DNA of 64,000 nt from Micromonospora sp. NBC_01813 (lineage in GTDB: Bacteria; Actinomycetota; Actinomycetes; Mycobacteriales; Micromonosporaceae): contig NZ_CP109067.1 of the NCBI RefSeq assembly GCF_035917335.1, positions 1,862,501 through 1,926,500 on the forward strand, read 5' to 3'. The notes under the pieces are model-generated. The model did no database searches and had not been told where the DNA came from. It was given only the letters and a program-made list of their open reading frames with translations. Shown one piece after another: positions 1-7,729 of the stretch (positions within the stretch are counted from its first letter, which is position 1; every line of letters begins with the position of its first letter). The translations under genes and the position numbers were made by a program.

Positions 1-694
1 GGGCGATCAGGTTCGGCCGGGCGTCGCGCGCGGCGGTGCCTTGCGCGTCGGTGCCGGTGGCGACCCGGGCCAGGCGCATCAGCGAGTCGCGGGTGCCGCC
101 GTGGGTGACGCTGACCGCTTTCGGTCGTCCGGTCGTGCCGCCGGTGAACAGGACGCAGGCCTCGGAATCCGGGGCAACGTCGACCGCCGGCACCCGGATC
201 TCCTGACGCCAGGGCAGCACCTCGACGCCGGTGACCGGCGGCGCGTACGGCTCGGTGTCGGCGACCGGCTCCGAAATGCTGCGGATCGGGACGTGCCCGC
301 TGGTGGTGGCGAGATCGGCGACGACGTCCGGGCGGCGTCCGTCGACGAGCAGCAGCCGAGGATCGGTCTTGGCGAGCGACTCGGCGAGTTCGGCGGCGTT
401 GTAGAGGCTGCTGACGGTGACCGGAACGGCGCCGATCTTCCAGCAGCCGAAGAGGAAGAAGGCGATCTCCGGGCCGTTGGTCAGGTAGCAGGCGACCCGG
501 TCACCGGCGACGATGCCCTGTGCCCGCAGGGCGGTGGCCACCCCACCGGCGAGCAGATCGATCTGGTCGAACGTCCACGATCGGCCGTCCTCGCCGTACA
601 GGCCCGGCAGGTCGCCCCGGTCGGCGCGGCGGCCCTCCAGGACGCAGGCCAGGTTGCCGGCGTTCGTCGGGGTGCCCGCGGCGCTGTCGCTCAT
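1..694 (-). CDS. Acyl-CoA synthetase / AMP-dependent ligase, C-terminus outside window
   Basis: The visible part is the first 231 residues of an ANL-superfamily adenylating enzyme that would activate a carboxylic acid to its acyl-AMP and then acyl-CoA. The phosphate-binding loop FTGGTTGRPKAV is present near residue 185, preceded by the usual N-terminal segment with a YGEDGRSWTF-like substrate start. The ATG at 694 overlaps the stop of the upstream flavin monooxygenase gene (ATGA), so the two are translationally coupled and belong to the operon that leads left out of the window. The acyl specificity cannot be read because the C-terminal half is missing. It is the first of four ligases in this catabolic region. 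Confidence 0.9.
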   Translation of the reverse strand, partial: MSDSAAGTPTNAGNLACVLEGRRADRGDLPGLYGEDGRSWTFDQIDLLAGGVATALRAQGIVAGDRVACYLTNGPEIAFFLFGCWKIGAVPVTVSSLYNAAELAESLAKTDPRLLLVDGRRPDVVADLATTSGHVPIRSISEPVADTEPYAPPVTGVEVLPWRQEIRVPAVDVAPDSEACVLFTGGTTGRPKAVSVTHGGTRDSLMRLARVATGTDAQGTAARDARPNLIA

Positions 695-1698
695 CGGACC
701 TCCCCGGGGGTCGGAGTCGAGGTGGCGAGCCGGGGGATGACCTCGGCGCCGAACCGGGCCAGTTGCTCCATCGCCTCGGCCTGGCCGGCACCGACGAACT
801 GGTGGCGCAGCGAGACCTCGGTGATGCCGAGCTCGGTCTCCCAGCGGCGGAGCTTGTCGACGATCTGGTCCGCCGAGCCGACCAGGCAGTCCTCGGCCAG
901 GTACCGGTCGACGTCCAGGGACTGGGCGTCGTCCCACGACTTGTAGCCCGCGTACTGGCGCTGCAGGTGCGGGCGGACGCCCGCGACGGCGGCGGCGTAG
1001 GTGTCGCCGATGAAGGCCTCCCGGGTCATCGGGTACTCGCGGTCGACGGCGAAGCCGCGGTCGATCAGTTCGCCGCGGTAGATACCGAGCAGCCGGGCGA
1101 GTTCCTCGTCGTTGCCTTTGGGGCCGATGAGCCACGGTGCGTCCAGCCGGGCGGCGCGGCGGATCGCCGGCTCGGCGAACGCGCCGATCCACAGCGGCGG
1201 GCCGCCGGGCTGCACCGGGCGCAGTGCCAACGACGCGCCGGGGACCTCGCCCCAGCTGCCGGCGAGGTCGATCGTCTCGCCGTTCCACAGCGACCGCAGG
1301 ATCGGCACGTACTCCCGCAGCCGCCGCAACCGGTCGCTCCACTCCACCCCGAACGCGGCGGTCTCGCGTTTGCGATAGCCGGCACCCATGCCAACGGTCA
1401 GCCGCCCCCGGGAGAGCACGTCGAGGGAGGCGAGATCCTCTGCGAGCGCGACCGGGTTGAGCAGCGGCGCCAGCAGCACCGCGAAGCCGATGCGTACCCG
1501 TACGGTCGCCTGGGCGAGATACCCGGCCAGCGGTATCGGCTGGACGAACGCCGACCGGGCCAGGAAGTGGTGTCCCAGGTAGACGGCGTGGAAGCCGGCG
1601 GCCTCGGCGGCGGCGGCCTGGGCGAGCACGTCGTCGATGCCGTCGGCGGCGCTCGCCGCCGGGTCGAACTGGGCGCTGAGGAAACAGCTGACCTTCAC
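691..1698 (-). CDS. LLM-class flavin-dependent oxidoreductase
   Basis: This 335-residue protein has the bacterial luciferase-like (LLM) TIM-barrel pattern, with an N-terminal beta strand MKVSCFLSAQ and the family segment VLSRGRLTVGMGAGY near residue 100. Such enzymes use FMNH2 or F420H2 to oxidise or reduce small molecules. The GTG start overlaps the stop of the upstream LLM gene (GTGA), and its own stop overlaps the downstream ligase start, so three genes form a tight operon. A separate flavin reductase encoded at 21600 in the same regulon suggests an FMN-type two-component monooxygenase, but F420 use is also possible. It is not a duplicate of its neighbour; the two share only family-level similarity. 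Confidence 0.88.
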   Translation of the reverse strand: MKVSCFLSAQFDPAASAADGIDDVLAQAAAAEAAGFHAVYLGHHFLARSAFVQPIPLAGYLAQATVRVRIGFAVLLAPLLNPVALAEDLASLDVLSRGRLTVGMGAGYRKRETAAFGVEWSDRLRRLREYVPILRSLWNGETIDLAGSWGEVPGASLALRPVQPGGPPLWIGAFAEPAIRRAARLDAPWLIGPKGNDEELARLLGIYRGELIDRGFAVDREYPMTREAFIGDTYAAAVAGVRPHLQRQYAGYKSWDDAQSLDVDRYLAEDCLVGSADQIVDKLRRWETELGITEVSLRHQFVGAGQAEAMEQLARFGAEVIPRLATSTPTPGEVR

Positions 1699-2792
1699 CC
1701 GACGACCGCCTCGGTGGCGGGCGTGGTCACCAGCTCGTCGCCCTGGCCGCTGGCGCGAAAGTGCGGGATGACCTTGTCGGCGAACTCCTCCATCGACTTC
1801 AACGCGCTGCGCCGATCGAGCGACGGGATGCGCAGCCAGCCGATGTAGTGGTTGATGCCGAGTTGGTCGCGCAGCATCTCGATGGTCTCGATGACGCGCT
1901 GTGCCGAGCCGAAGTTCCCGCCGTGGGTCAGGGTCTGCTCCAGGGTCAACAGTTCGATGTTCTTGGCGACCGCCGCGTAGTAGGACCGCTCCTGCTCGAT
2001 CGCCTCCTCCGAACCCGGTATCACCTTGCCGACCGACTTGTAGTAGTTCATCGCGGCCTGGGCTGCCTCCCGCAGGCCGTCCTCGCTGTCACCGCACCAG
2101 ACCTGCTGCATGAACGGCAGTTCGTAGCTGGCGATGTCGAACCCGTTGTCCTGCATGCTCTTGCGGTAGGCGCTGAAGTTCTTCTGCATGATGCCCAACG
2201 GCGTAAAGTTCGGTGAGGTGATGATCGGCTCGCCGACGGCGCCCCGTTCGCGGAAGCTGTCCGGGGAGACCGTGCCCTGCAGGATCGGCGGACCGCCGGG
2301 GGTGAACGGCCGCGGGTAGGTCGTGACGTCGTCGTAGTGGTAGATCTCGCCGTGGTAGGAAAAACTCTCCTGCGACAGCGCCAGCCGCAGCACGTCCAGG
2401 GTCTCCTGGTAGCGCTGCTTCGACTCGGCCAGCGGGATCCCGAAACCGGCGAACTCGGCGGGCTGGTAGCCGCGGCCGACGCCGATGGTGACCCGGCCGC
2501 CGCTGAGCACGTCGAGGGCTGCGATGTCCTCGGCCAGGCGCAGCGGGTGGTGCAGTGGCAGGACGAGCACCGCCGTGCCGATGGTGATCCGCTTGGTCCG
2601 CTCGGCGACGGCCATGCCGAAGTTGACCGGGCTGCCGAGGATGCCGTACTTCGAGAAGTGGTGCTCGGCCAGCCAGATCGAGTCGAACCCGAGCTCGTCG
2701 GCCAGCTGGATCTCATCGAGAGTCTCCCGCAGCACCTGATGGTCAGATGCGCCGTCGGCTACCGGGAACAGGTTCATGATTCCGAACTTCAC
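1695..2792 (-). CDS. LLM-class flavin-dependent monooxygenase
   Basis: A 365-residue luciferase-like protein starting MKFGIMNLFPV. Hallmarks are SIWLAEHHFSKYG near residue 40 and VLSGGRVTIGVGRGYQ near residue 100, typical of alkanal monooxygenase-like FMN-dependent enzymes. I chose the GTG at 2792 rather than the GTG two codons upstream because GAGGAG lies 5 bases before it and directly abuts the upstream one. It is the first gene of a short operon with the second LLM protein and an acyl-CoA ligase. A promoter and a copy of the 17-bp operator lie just upstream (2809-2852). It probably carries out an oxygenation or ring-opening step on the locus substrate, with the flavin reductase at 21600 as the likely partner. 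That pairing is inference. Confidence 0.9.
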   Translation of the reverse strand: MKFGIMNLFPVADGASDHQVLRETLDEIQLADELGFDSIWLAEHHFSKYGILGSPVNFGMAVAERTKRITIGTAVLVLPLHHPLRLAEDIAALDVLSGGRVTIGVGRGYQPAEFAGFGIPLAESKQRYQETLDVLRLALSQESFSYHGEIYHYDDVTTYPRPFTPGGPPILQGTVSPDSFRERGAVGEPIITSPNFTPLGIMQKNFSAYRKSMQDNGFDIASYELPFMQQVWCGDSEDGLREAAQAAMNYYKSVGKVIPGSEEAIEQERSYYAAVAKNIELLTLEQTLTHGGNFGSAQRVIETIEMLRDQLGINHYIGWLRIPSLDRRSALKSMEEFADKVIPHFRASGQGDELVTTPATEAVVG

Positions 2793-2808
2793 GGCCACTC
2801 CTCGTTTA

Positions 2809-2825
2809 TTCCGACCAGCCGGTAT
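2809..2825 (+). promoter_or_regulatory. TetR-type operator, site A
   Basis: TTCCGACCAGCCGGTAT is a perfect match to TWCCGACC-N4-GGTAT, shared with sites at 6686, 19927 and 22660 and, with one mismatch each, at 20022 and 24559. It overlaps the -10 box and start region of the LLM operon. Confidence 0.75.
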
Positions 2826-2852
2826 GTTACCGGTGTGTTACTGGTCCCGCAA
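2824..2852 (-). promoter_or_regulatory. Promoter of LLM operon
   Basis: On the minus strand TTGCGG (2852-2847) and TAACAT (2829-2824) are separated by exactly 17 bases, and the start codon is about 25 bases beyond the predicted transcription start. The -10 box overlaps the operator at 2809-2825, an arrangement expected for repression. Confidence 0.5.
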
Positions 2853-2873
2853 GGGTCTGTGCAGGTCAGCGCC

Positions 2874-3899
2874 TCAAACTGGGCGGCGTGCCTCGATCCG
2901 TAGTGCGCCAGCCCGCCGCCGATGCCACCCGCCACGGCCGAACCGGGCATCGAGCACCAACGCCCGCCGCAGGAACAGGTGCGGATCCGCCTCCATGGTG
3001 ATTCCCATCCCGCCGTACACCTGGATGCACCGCTCAGCGGCGAAGATCGCCGCCTTTCCGGCGGCCGCCTTCGCGGCGTGTACCTGGATCCCGGCATCGG
3101 ACCGGCCGTTGTCCACCGCCCAGGCGGCGTACAGGGTCAGGTCCCAGGCCGCCTTACGCGCCGTGGCTGCCTCGGCGAGCTGGAACGCGACCCCCTGGAA
3201 CGACCCGATCACCCGGCCGAACTGCATCCGGGTACGGGCCTGCTCGGCGGCCAGCTCGATCGCCCCCTGCGCGACGCCGCACAGCTCCGCCGCGACCACC
3301 AGCGTCGCCCGCGACAGTCCGGTGCCGACCGGGTCGACCCGTTGCGGGGTGGACACCGTGACGTCCGACAGCGGCACCGACGGGTCGAGCGAGCGCCGCG
3401 CGGTGATCTCGGCCGCGTCGGCGAGCCACACCCCGCCGGGACCGGCGACGACGAACCCGTCCGCCTGCGCCGCGTACGGCACCAGGGTCCGCACCAGGGG
3501 GTCCGGCGACGACGGGCGCGGCCAACCCGCCACCTGCGGCACGTCGACCGCCGGGGTGAGCACCCGGCGTCCGTCGAGGACGTCGTCCGGCAGTGGGCCG
3601 GGACGCCGGTCGTCGCCGCAGAGCAGCTGTACGGCGCCCGCGTGGGCCGCGAACCGGCTCGGGACCAGGTGCGCGCCGAGTACCTCGACCGCGACGAGCA
3701 GATCGATCAGGCCCGACCCGATACCGCCGGCGGACTCGGGCACCCCGAGCAGCCCGAAGTCGCGCAACAGCGGGACGTCACACGCGCAGGGTTGCCAGCT
3801 GTCTGCCAGCGCGGCCCGCGCCGCACCGGCCTGCGCCTGCGCGAGGGCCGTGACCGTCTTGCCGATGTCCTGCTGTTCCTGGGTGAATGTGGCGCGCAC
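2874..3899 (-). CDS. Acyl-CoA dehydrogenase family protein, likely non-catalytic partner subunit
   Basis: A 341-residue acyl-CoA dehydrogenase homologue. The FAD-binding C-terminal pattern RTRMQFGRVIGSFQG is present near residue 230 and CIQVYGGMGIT near residue 305, but the usual C-terminal EGT(N/T)E segment carrying the active-site glutamate is absent. The GTG start at 3899 has GGAGG 5 bases upstream. It follows the second dehydrogenase gene by 11 bases. A short tandem pair in which only one member keeps the catalytic loop resembles the heteromeric alpha2-beta2 dehydrogenases of actinobacterial steroid catabolism, so I infer that the two proteins form one enzyme. The last 20 residues are Arg-rich and run beyond the usual family end. 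Confidence 0.85.
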   Translation of the reverse strand: MRATFTQEQQDIGKTVTALAQAQAGAARAALADSWQPCACDVPLLRDFGLLGVPESAGGIGSGLIDLLVAVEVLGAHLVPSRFAAHAGAVQLLCGDDRRPGPLPDDVLDGRRVLTPAVDVPQVAGWPRPSSPDPLVRTLVPYAAQADGFVVAGPGGVWLADAAEITARRSLDPSVPLSDVTVSTPQRVDPVGTGLSRATLVVAAELCGVAQGAIELAAEQARTRMQFGRVIGSFQGVAFQLAEAATARKAAWDLTLYAAWAVDNGRSDAGIQVHAAKAAAGKAAIFAAERCIQVYGGMGITMEADPHLFLRRALVLDARFGRGGWHRRRAGALRIEARRPV

Positions 3900-3910
3900 G
3901 CGGCCTCCGC

Positions 3911-5062
3911 TCAACGTGAGCGGGGCAGGTTCAGCACCCGCTCCGCGAGAATCGACTTCTGGACTTCCTCCGTGCCGCCCTCGATCGTGTGCGCGCGGGC
4001 CCGCAGGTACCGGTGCATCCGGGCGGCGGCACCGTCGCCGTCGAGCAGCACGCCGCCGGCGTCGTCGAGCTGCACCGCGAGGCGGTTCGCGTTCTGGACC
4101 ACCCCGGCCCACAAGCTCTTCAACGCCGAGGTCTCCGGGCCGGGAATCCCGCCGGCCCGACTCTCCCCCACCATGCGCATCGACCCGATCCGGACCGCCT
4201 CGGCGTCGCACTGCAGCGCGCCCACCGTGTCGATGAAGGCGCTGTCGTCGGCCAGTCCCCGGGCGATCGCCAGGTCGACGACCCGGTCCACCGCCTGCCG
4301 GGCCCAGACCCACAGGTTCAGCGCCATGCTGCCGCGTTCGAAGGCGAGCGTGGTGAGCGCGACGTTCCAGCCGTTGCCGACTCCACCGAGCACGTCGGCG
4401 TCGGGGACGAACACGTCGTCGAGGAACATCTCGTTGAACTCGGTGTCCCCGTTGATCATCACCAGCGGCCGGACGGTGAACCCGTCCATCGGCGCGAGGA
4501 AGTAGGTGATGCCCCGGTGCTTGGCCGCCTCGGCGTCGGTCCGGGCCAGCAACAGACACCTGGACGCGTTGTGCGCGTTGGAGGTCCAGATCTTGGCGCC
4601 GTTGATCCGCCAGCCGCCGTCGACCCGGGTCGCGGCCGTCCGCAGGCTGGCCAGGTCGGAGCCGGCACCGGGCTCGCTGAAGCCCTGGCACCAGTACTGC
4701 TCGCCACGCAGGATCCCGGGCAGATGCCGGGCCTGCTGCTCGTCGGTGCCGTGCGCGATGATCGTCGGCCCGGCCAGCATCATGCCGACGCCGTTGAGCG
4801 GATAGGGCGCACCCCGGACCGCCGCCTCCTCGTTGAAGATCGCCTGCGCCAGTGCGTCCAGGCCGCGCCCACCATGGGCCACCGGCCAGGACAGGCCGGC
4901 CCAGTTACCGGCGCAGAGCCGGTCCTGCCACACCCGTGACCAGTGCTCCCGCTCGGACTGGGACAACTCCTCCTGGTCGGGCACGTCACGCAACGCTTCA
5001 TCGAGCCAAGCGCCGATCTCTCGCCGGAACGCCAGATCGCCGTCGCTGTCATCGAAGTCCAC
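3911..5062 (-). CDS. Acyl-CoA dehydrogenase
   Basis: A 383-residue flavoprotein that would introduce an alpha-beta double bond into an acyl-CoA. Visible signatures are QGFSEPGAGSDLASL near residue 130 (FAD and substrate binding), WRINGAKIWTSNAHNA near residue 155 and TIEGGTEEVQKS near the C-terminus. I prefer the GTG at 5062 because GGAGG precedes it by 5 bases, while the GTG at 5068 abuts the Shine-Dalgarno sequence. It sits between an acyl-CoA ligase gene (50 bases upstream) and the truncated-loop dehydrogenase (11 bases downstream). The order ligase, dehydrogenase, dehydrogenase suggests sequential activation and desaturation of one substrate. Confidence 0.92.
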   Translation of the reverse strand: MDFDDSDGDLAFRREIGAWLDEALRDVPDQEELSQSEREHWSRVWQDRLCAGNWAGLSWPVAHGGRGLDALAQAIFNEEAAVRGAPYPLNGVGMMLAGPTIIAHGTDEQQARHLPGILRGEQYWCQGFSEPGAGSDLASLRTAATRVDGGWRINGAKIWTSNAHNASRCLLLARTDAEAAKHRGITYFLAPMDGFTVRPLVMINGDTEFNEMFLDDVFVPDADVLGGVGNGWNVALTTLAFERGSMALNLWVWARQAVDRVVDLAIARGLADDSAFIDTVGALQCDAEAVRIGSMRMVGESRAGGIPGPETSALKSLWAGVVQNANRLAVQLDDAGGVLLDGDGAAARMHRYLRARAHTIEGGTEEVQKSILAERVLNLPRSR

Positions 5063-5119
5063 GCCCACCTCCCCTTCCGTCCGGCCCCTCGGCTGCGACG
5101 GATCCGTGCAACGCGCCGG

Positions 5120-6667
5120 TCACGCCGAGACCTCCGTGGAGCGGGTGAGCCGGGCCTTGTAGAGCTTGCCGTTCGGATCCCGAGGCAGCGCCTCACGCAC
5201 GACGTACGACCGCGGACGCTTCGGCTTCGCCAGCCGCTCGGCGAGGTGGCGCCGGATCTCCTCGACGGCGGTATCGGCGTCCGCGTCGGTCTCCCGGAGC
5301 ACGATGTGCGCCTCGGGCACCTCGCCGAACTCCGGGTCGGGCACGCCGACGACCCCGGCGTCGGCGACCCGGTCGTGGCTGAGCAACGCCGCCTCGATTT
5401 CGGCCGGGTAGACGTTGACCCCGCCGACCAGGATCAGTTCGGCCGCCCGGCCGGTGATGTACAGGAATCCGTCGGCGTCGACGTGGCCGACGTCCCAGAC
5501 GGTCATCAACCCGTCGCGGCGGGCGCCCTCGGTCTTGCCAGGATCGTTGTGGTACTCGATCCGGTCGGAGCCCTGACGCATGTAGACGATGCCGGTCTGC
5601 CCGACCGGCAGCTCGTTGCCGAGTTCGTCGAGGATCCGCAGGGTGGAGATCGAGGCTGGCCGGCCGACCGTGCCCGGATGGGCCAGCCACTCGTGCGGAC
5701 GGGCAATGGTGGTGCCGACCTCGGTCGAGCCGTAGTACTCGTAGACCACCGGGCCGAACCAGTCGAGGATCTGCTGTTTCACCTCGCGTGGGCACGGTGC
5801 GGCACCGTGCAGGACGTAGCGCAGCGAGGATACGTCGTAGCTGTCGCGTACCTGCTGGGGCAGTTGCAGCAGCCGGTAGAAGTGGGTCGGCACCATGCTC
5901 GTCCCGGTGACGCGGTGCTGGTGGACCCGGGCCAGGAAGCCCTCCGGCGTCCAGCCGTCCATCAGGACCATCGTGCCGCCAGCGTGCAGTGCGCCCATCG
6001 CCGGGGTGATGTTGGCGGAGTGGTACATCGGGGCCGAGACGAGCCAGGACGCGAACGCGGGTCGCTCCATCCCGAACTCCTTGAACAGCCACCGGTAGGT
6101 CAGCGCCCCGGTGTCGGCGTCGACACCGCTCAGCGGCCGCTTCACGCCCTTGGGTCGACCGGTGGTGCCCGAGGTGTACATCATCAGCGAACCGGCCGGG
6201 GTCTGCTCCGGGCTCGTCGCGGGCATCCCGACGGTGAGTGCCGACAGCGGCCGGGCCTGATCGATGGCGGGTGTGCCGTCGATGAACACCTGGACACCGG
6301 GTACCGCCTCGGCGGCGGCGACCACGGACTGCTCGACGCGCGCCGACCCGACGACCACCTTGGCGCCGCTGTCCGCGACGATGTAGGCGATCTCGGGTTC
6401 GGTCAGGTGATAGTTGAGTGTCACCAGGTAGAGCCCCGACTGCATCGCCGCCAGGTAGAGCGCGACCATGCCCGCGCTGTTGGTCATGACCGCGGCGACC
6501 GTGTCGCCGGGACGCAGACCCGCGTGGGCGAACAAACCGTGCGAGAGCCGGTTCACCTCGGCGTACAGCTCGCCGTAGGAGATTCGCTCATCATCGGCGG
6601 TCACGATCGCGCACAGGTCCGGTTCTGCGCCGGCCCACAGCCGGAACCCGGTCCGCTCGTCGCTCAT
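5120..6667 (-). CDS. Acyl-CoA synthetase (AMP-forming)
   Basis: A 515-residue ANL ligase starting MSDERTGFRL. The P-loop MYTSGTTGRPKGVKRP lies near residue 160, YEYYGSTEVG near 300, the hinge-region YITGRAAELILVGGVNV near 405 and the catalytic lysine in DPNGKLYK near 500. The ATG at 6667 has AAGGAG 6 bases upstream; the open frame continues far upstream, but the divergent metallo-hydrolase gene occupies that DNA. The gene leads an operon with two acyl-CoA dehydrogenases. Operator site B lies 20 bases upstream. It probably commits the locus substrate, or an intermediate acid, to CoA-bound metabolism. Confidence 0.92.
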   Translation of the reverse strand: MSDERTGFRLWAGAEPDLCAIVTADDERISYGELYAEVNRLSHGLFAHAGLRPGDTVAAVMTNSAGMVALYLAAMQSGLYLVTLNYHLTEPEIAYIVADSGAKVVVGSARVEQSVVAAAEAVPGVQVFIDGTPAIDQARPLSALTVGMPATSPEQTPAGSLMMYTSGTTGRPKGVKRPLSGVDADTGALTYRWLFKEFGMERPAFASWLVSAPMYHSANITPAMGALHAGGTMVLMDGWTPEGFLARVHQHRVTGTSMVPTHFYRLLQLPQQVRDSYDVSSLRYVLHGAAPCPREVKQQILDWFGPVVYEYYGSTEVGTTIARPHEWLAHPGTVGRPASISTLRILDELGNELPVGQTGIVYMRQGSDRIEYHNDPGKTEGARRDGLMTVWDVGHVDADGFLYITGRAAELILVGGVNVYPAEIEAALLSHDRVADAGVVGVPDPEFGEVPEAHIVLRETDADADTAVEEIRRHLAERLAKPKRPRSYVVREALPRDPNGKLYKARLTRSTEVSA

Positions 6668-6675
6668 CGGACTCC

Positions 6676-6705
6676 TTGAGTTAGATTCCGACCATCCGGT
6701 ATGTT
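6676..6705 (+). promoter_or_regulatory. Promoter of metallo-hydrolase gene
   Basis: TTGAGT (6676-6681) and TATGTT (6700-6705) are spaced by 18 bases, with the operator at 6686-6702 filling the spacer and entering the -10 box. The ATG at 6737 follows after an AAGGGAG ribosome site. Confidence 0.45.
6686..6702 (+). promoter_or_regulatory. TetR-type operator, site B
   Basis: TTCCGACCATCCGGTAT is a perfect match to the shared 17-bp motif and lies between two divergent genes (acyl-CoA synthetase leftward, metallo-hydrolase rightward), so one site could control both. Confidence 0.75.
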
Positions 6706-6736
6706 GTTGTTCCCACAGTAAGGGAGCCGTCTGACG

Positions 6737-7726
6737 ATGTCCATACCCGTGAGCGAGGCCCACGCCGCCAGCTACCGCGCCCGCCAGATCCCGGCCCCCA
6801 CCGAGGTCGTCGACGGTGTCTGGGCGATTCCGGTCCCGCTGCACGGCAGCGCCCTGCGCTACGTCACCGTCTTCCTGATCGACACCGGCGACGGGGCGGT
6901 CCTGATCGACGCCGGGTACGACCACCCGAGCTGCTGGCAGGCCTTCACCCGGTCGGTCACCGCCATCGGCCACCGAATCGAGGCGATCTCCACCGTCCTG
7001 CTCACCCACAACCATCCGGACCACATCGGCTTCGCCGACCGGATCCGGGCGGCGTCCGGCGCGCAGGTGGTGATGGGACACGCCGACGACTTCGCCACCA
7101 TGCACCGCGTTCGCGGCGGCTTCCTGACCCAACTGCGCACCGCCCTCGTGCTGACCGGCGCCCCAGCCGACGTCGTCGACGCGATGTACGCCGACGCGGT
7201 GGCGGTCGCCGCGCACCACGAAGATCTGCGACTCGACGTGGTCGTGGCCGACGACACGGAGTTCCGCTTCGGCGACGTGACCATTCGCGCCGTACCAGCT
7301 CCGGGGCACACCTACGGGCACACGGTCTACTTCGACACCCGTGGCCTGGTCTTCACCGGCGACACGATGATGGCCGAAGGCCCCACCCAGCTCGCGATCG
7401 TCAGCCGCCCCGACGACGACCCGGCCGCGGACCTGTTCCGGACCCTGCGCCGAATCCGGGACCTCGACGCGACGATCGCCTGCCCGGCCCACCAGTTCCC
7501 CTACCGCGACGTCGCCGCCCGCGCCGACGAACTCACCGCCGTGCACCGCGACGAGGTCGAAGCCGTCCGTGGCCGCGCCGGTGCTGGCACCAACGCCACC
7601 GCCTGGGACATCGCCCAACGGACCACTTGGCGAAAGCCCTGGAACGAACTTGGCCGTGGCACCCAACGCTTCTCCCTCGTCCACACCCACGCCCTGATGC
7701 GTAACGCGATCACCGGCGACCGGTGA
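6737..7726 (+). CDS. MBL-fold metallo-hydrolase
   Basis: A 329-residue metallo-beta-lactamase-fold hydrolase. The metal motif HNHPDH is at residues 91-96, followed by GHTYGHTVYF near residue 195 and FTGDTMM near 212, giving the full set of His/Asp ligands for a two-metal site. AAGGGAG precedes the ATG. The gene is alone on the plus strand between two leftward operons and shares operator site B with the acyl-CoA synthetase. In such loci these proteins often act as thioesterases or lactonases, so it could hydrolyse a lactone or a CoA ester. The substrate is not shown by the sequence. Confidence 0.88.
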   Translation: MSIPVSEAHAASYRARQIPAPTEVVDGVWAIPVPLHGSALRYVTVFLIDTGDGAVLIDAGYDHPSCWQAFTRSVTAIGHRIEAISTVLLTHNHPDHIGFADRIRAASGAQVVMGHADDFATMHRVRGGFLTQLRTALVLTGAPADVVDAMYADAVAVAAHHEDLRLDVVVADDTEFRFGDVTIRAVPAPGHTYGHTVYFDTRGLVFTGDTMMAEGPTQLAIVSRPDDDPAADLFRTLRRIRDLDATIACPAHQFPYRDVAARADELTAVHRDEVEAVRGRAGAGTNATAWDIAQRTTWRKPWNELGRGTQRFSLVHTHALMRNAITGDR

Positions 7727-7729
7727 CGG

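Noticed and set aside
5120-7690. Very long open frame extending the acyl-CoA synthetase upstream
   Set aside because: The upstream part is antisense to the metallo-hydrolase gene; the MSDERTG start has a ribosome site.
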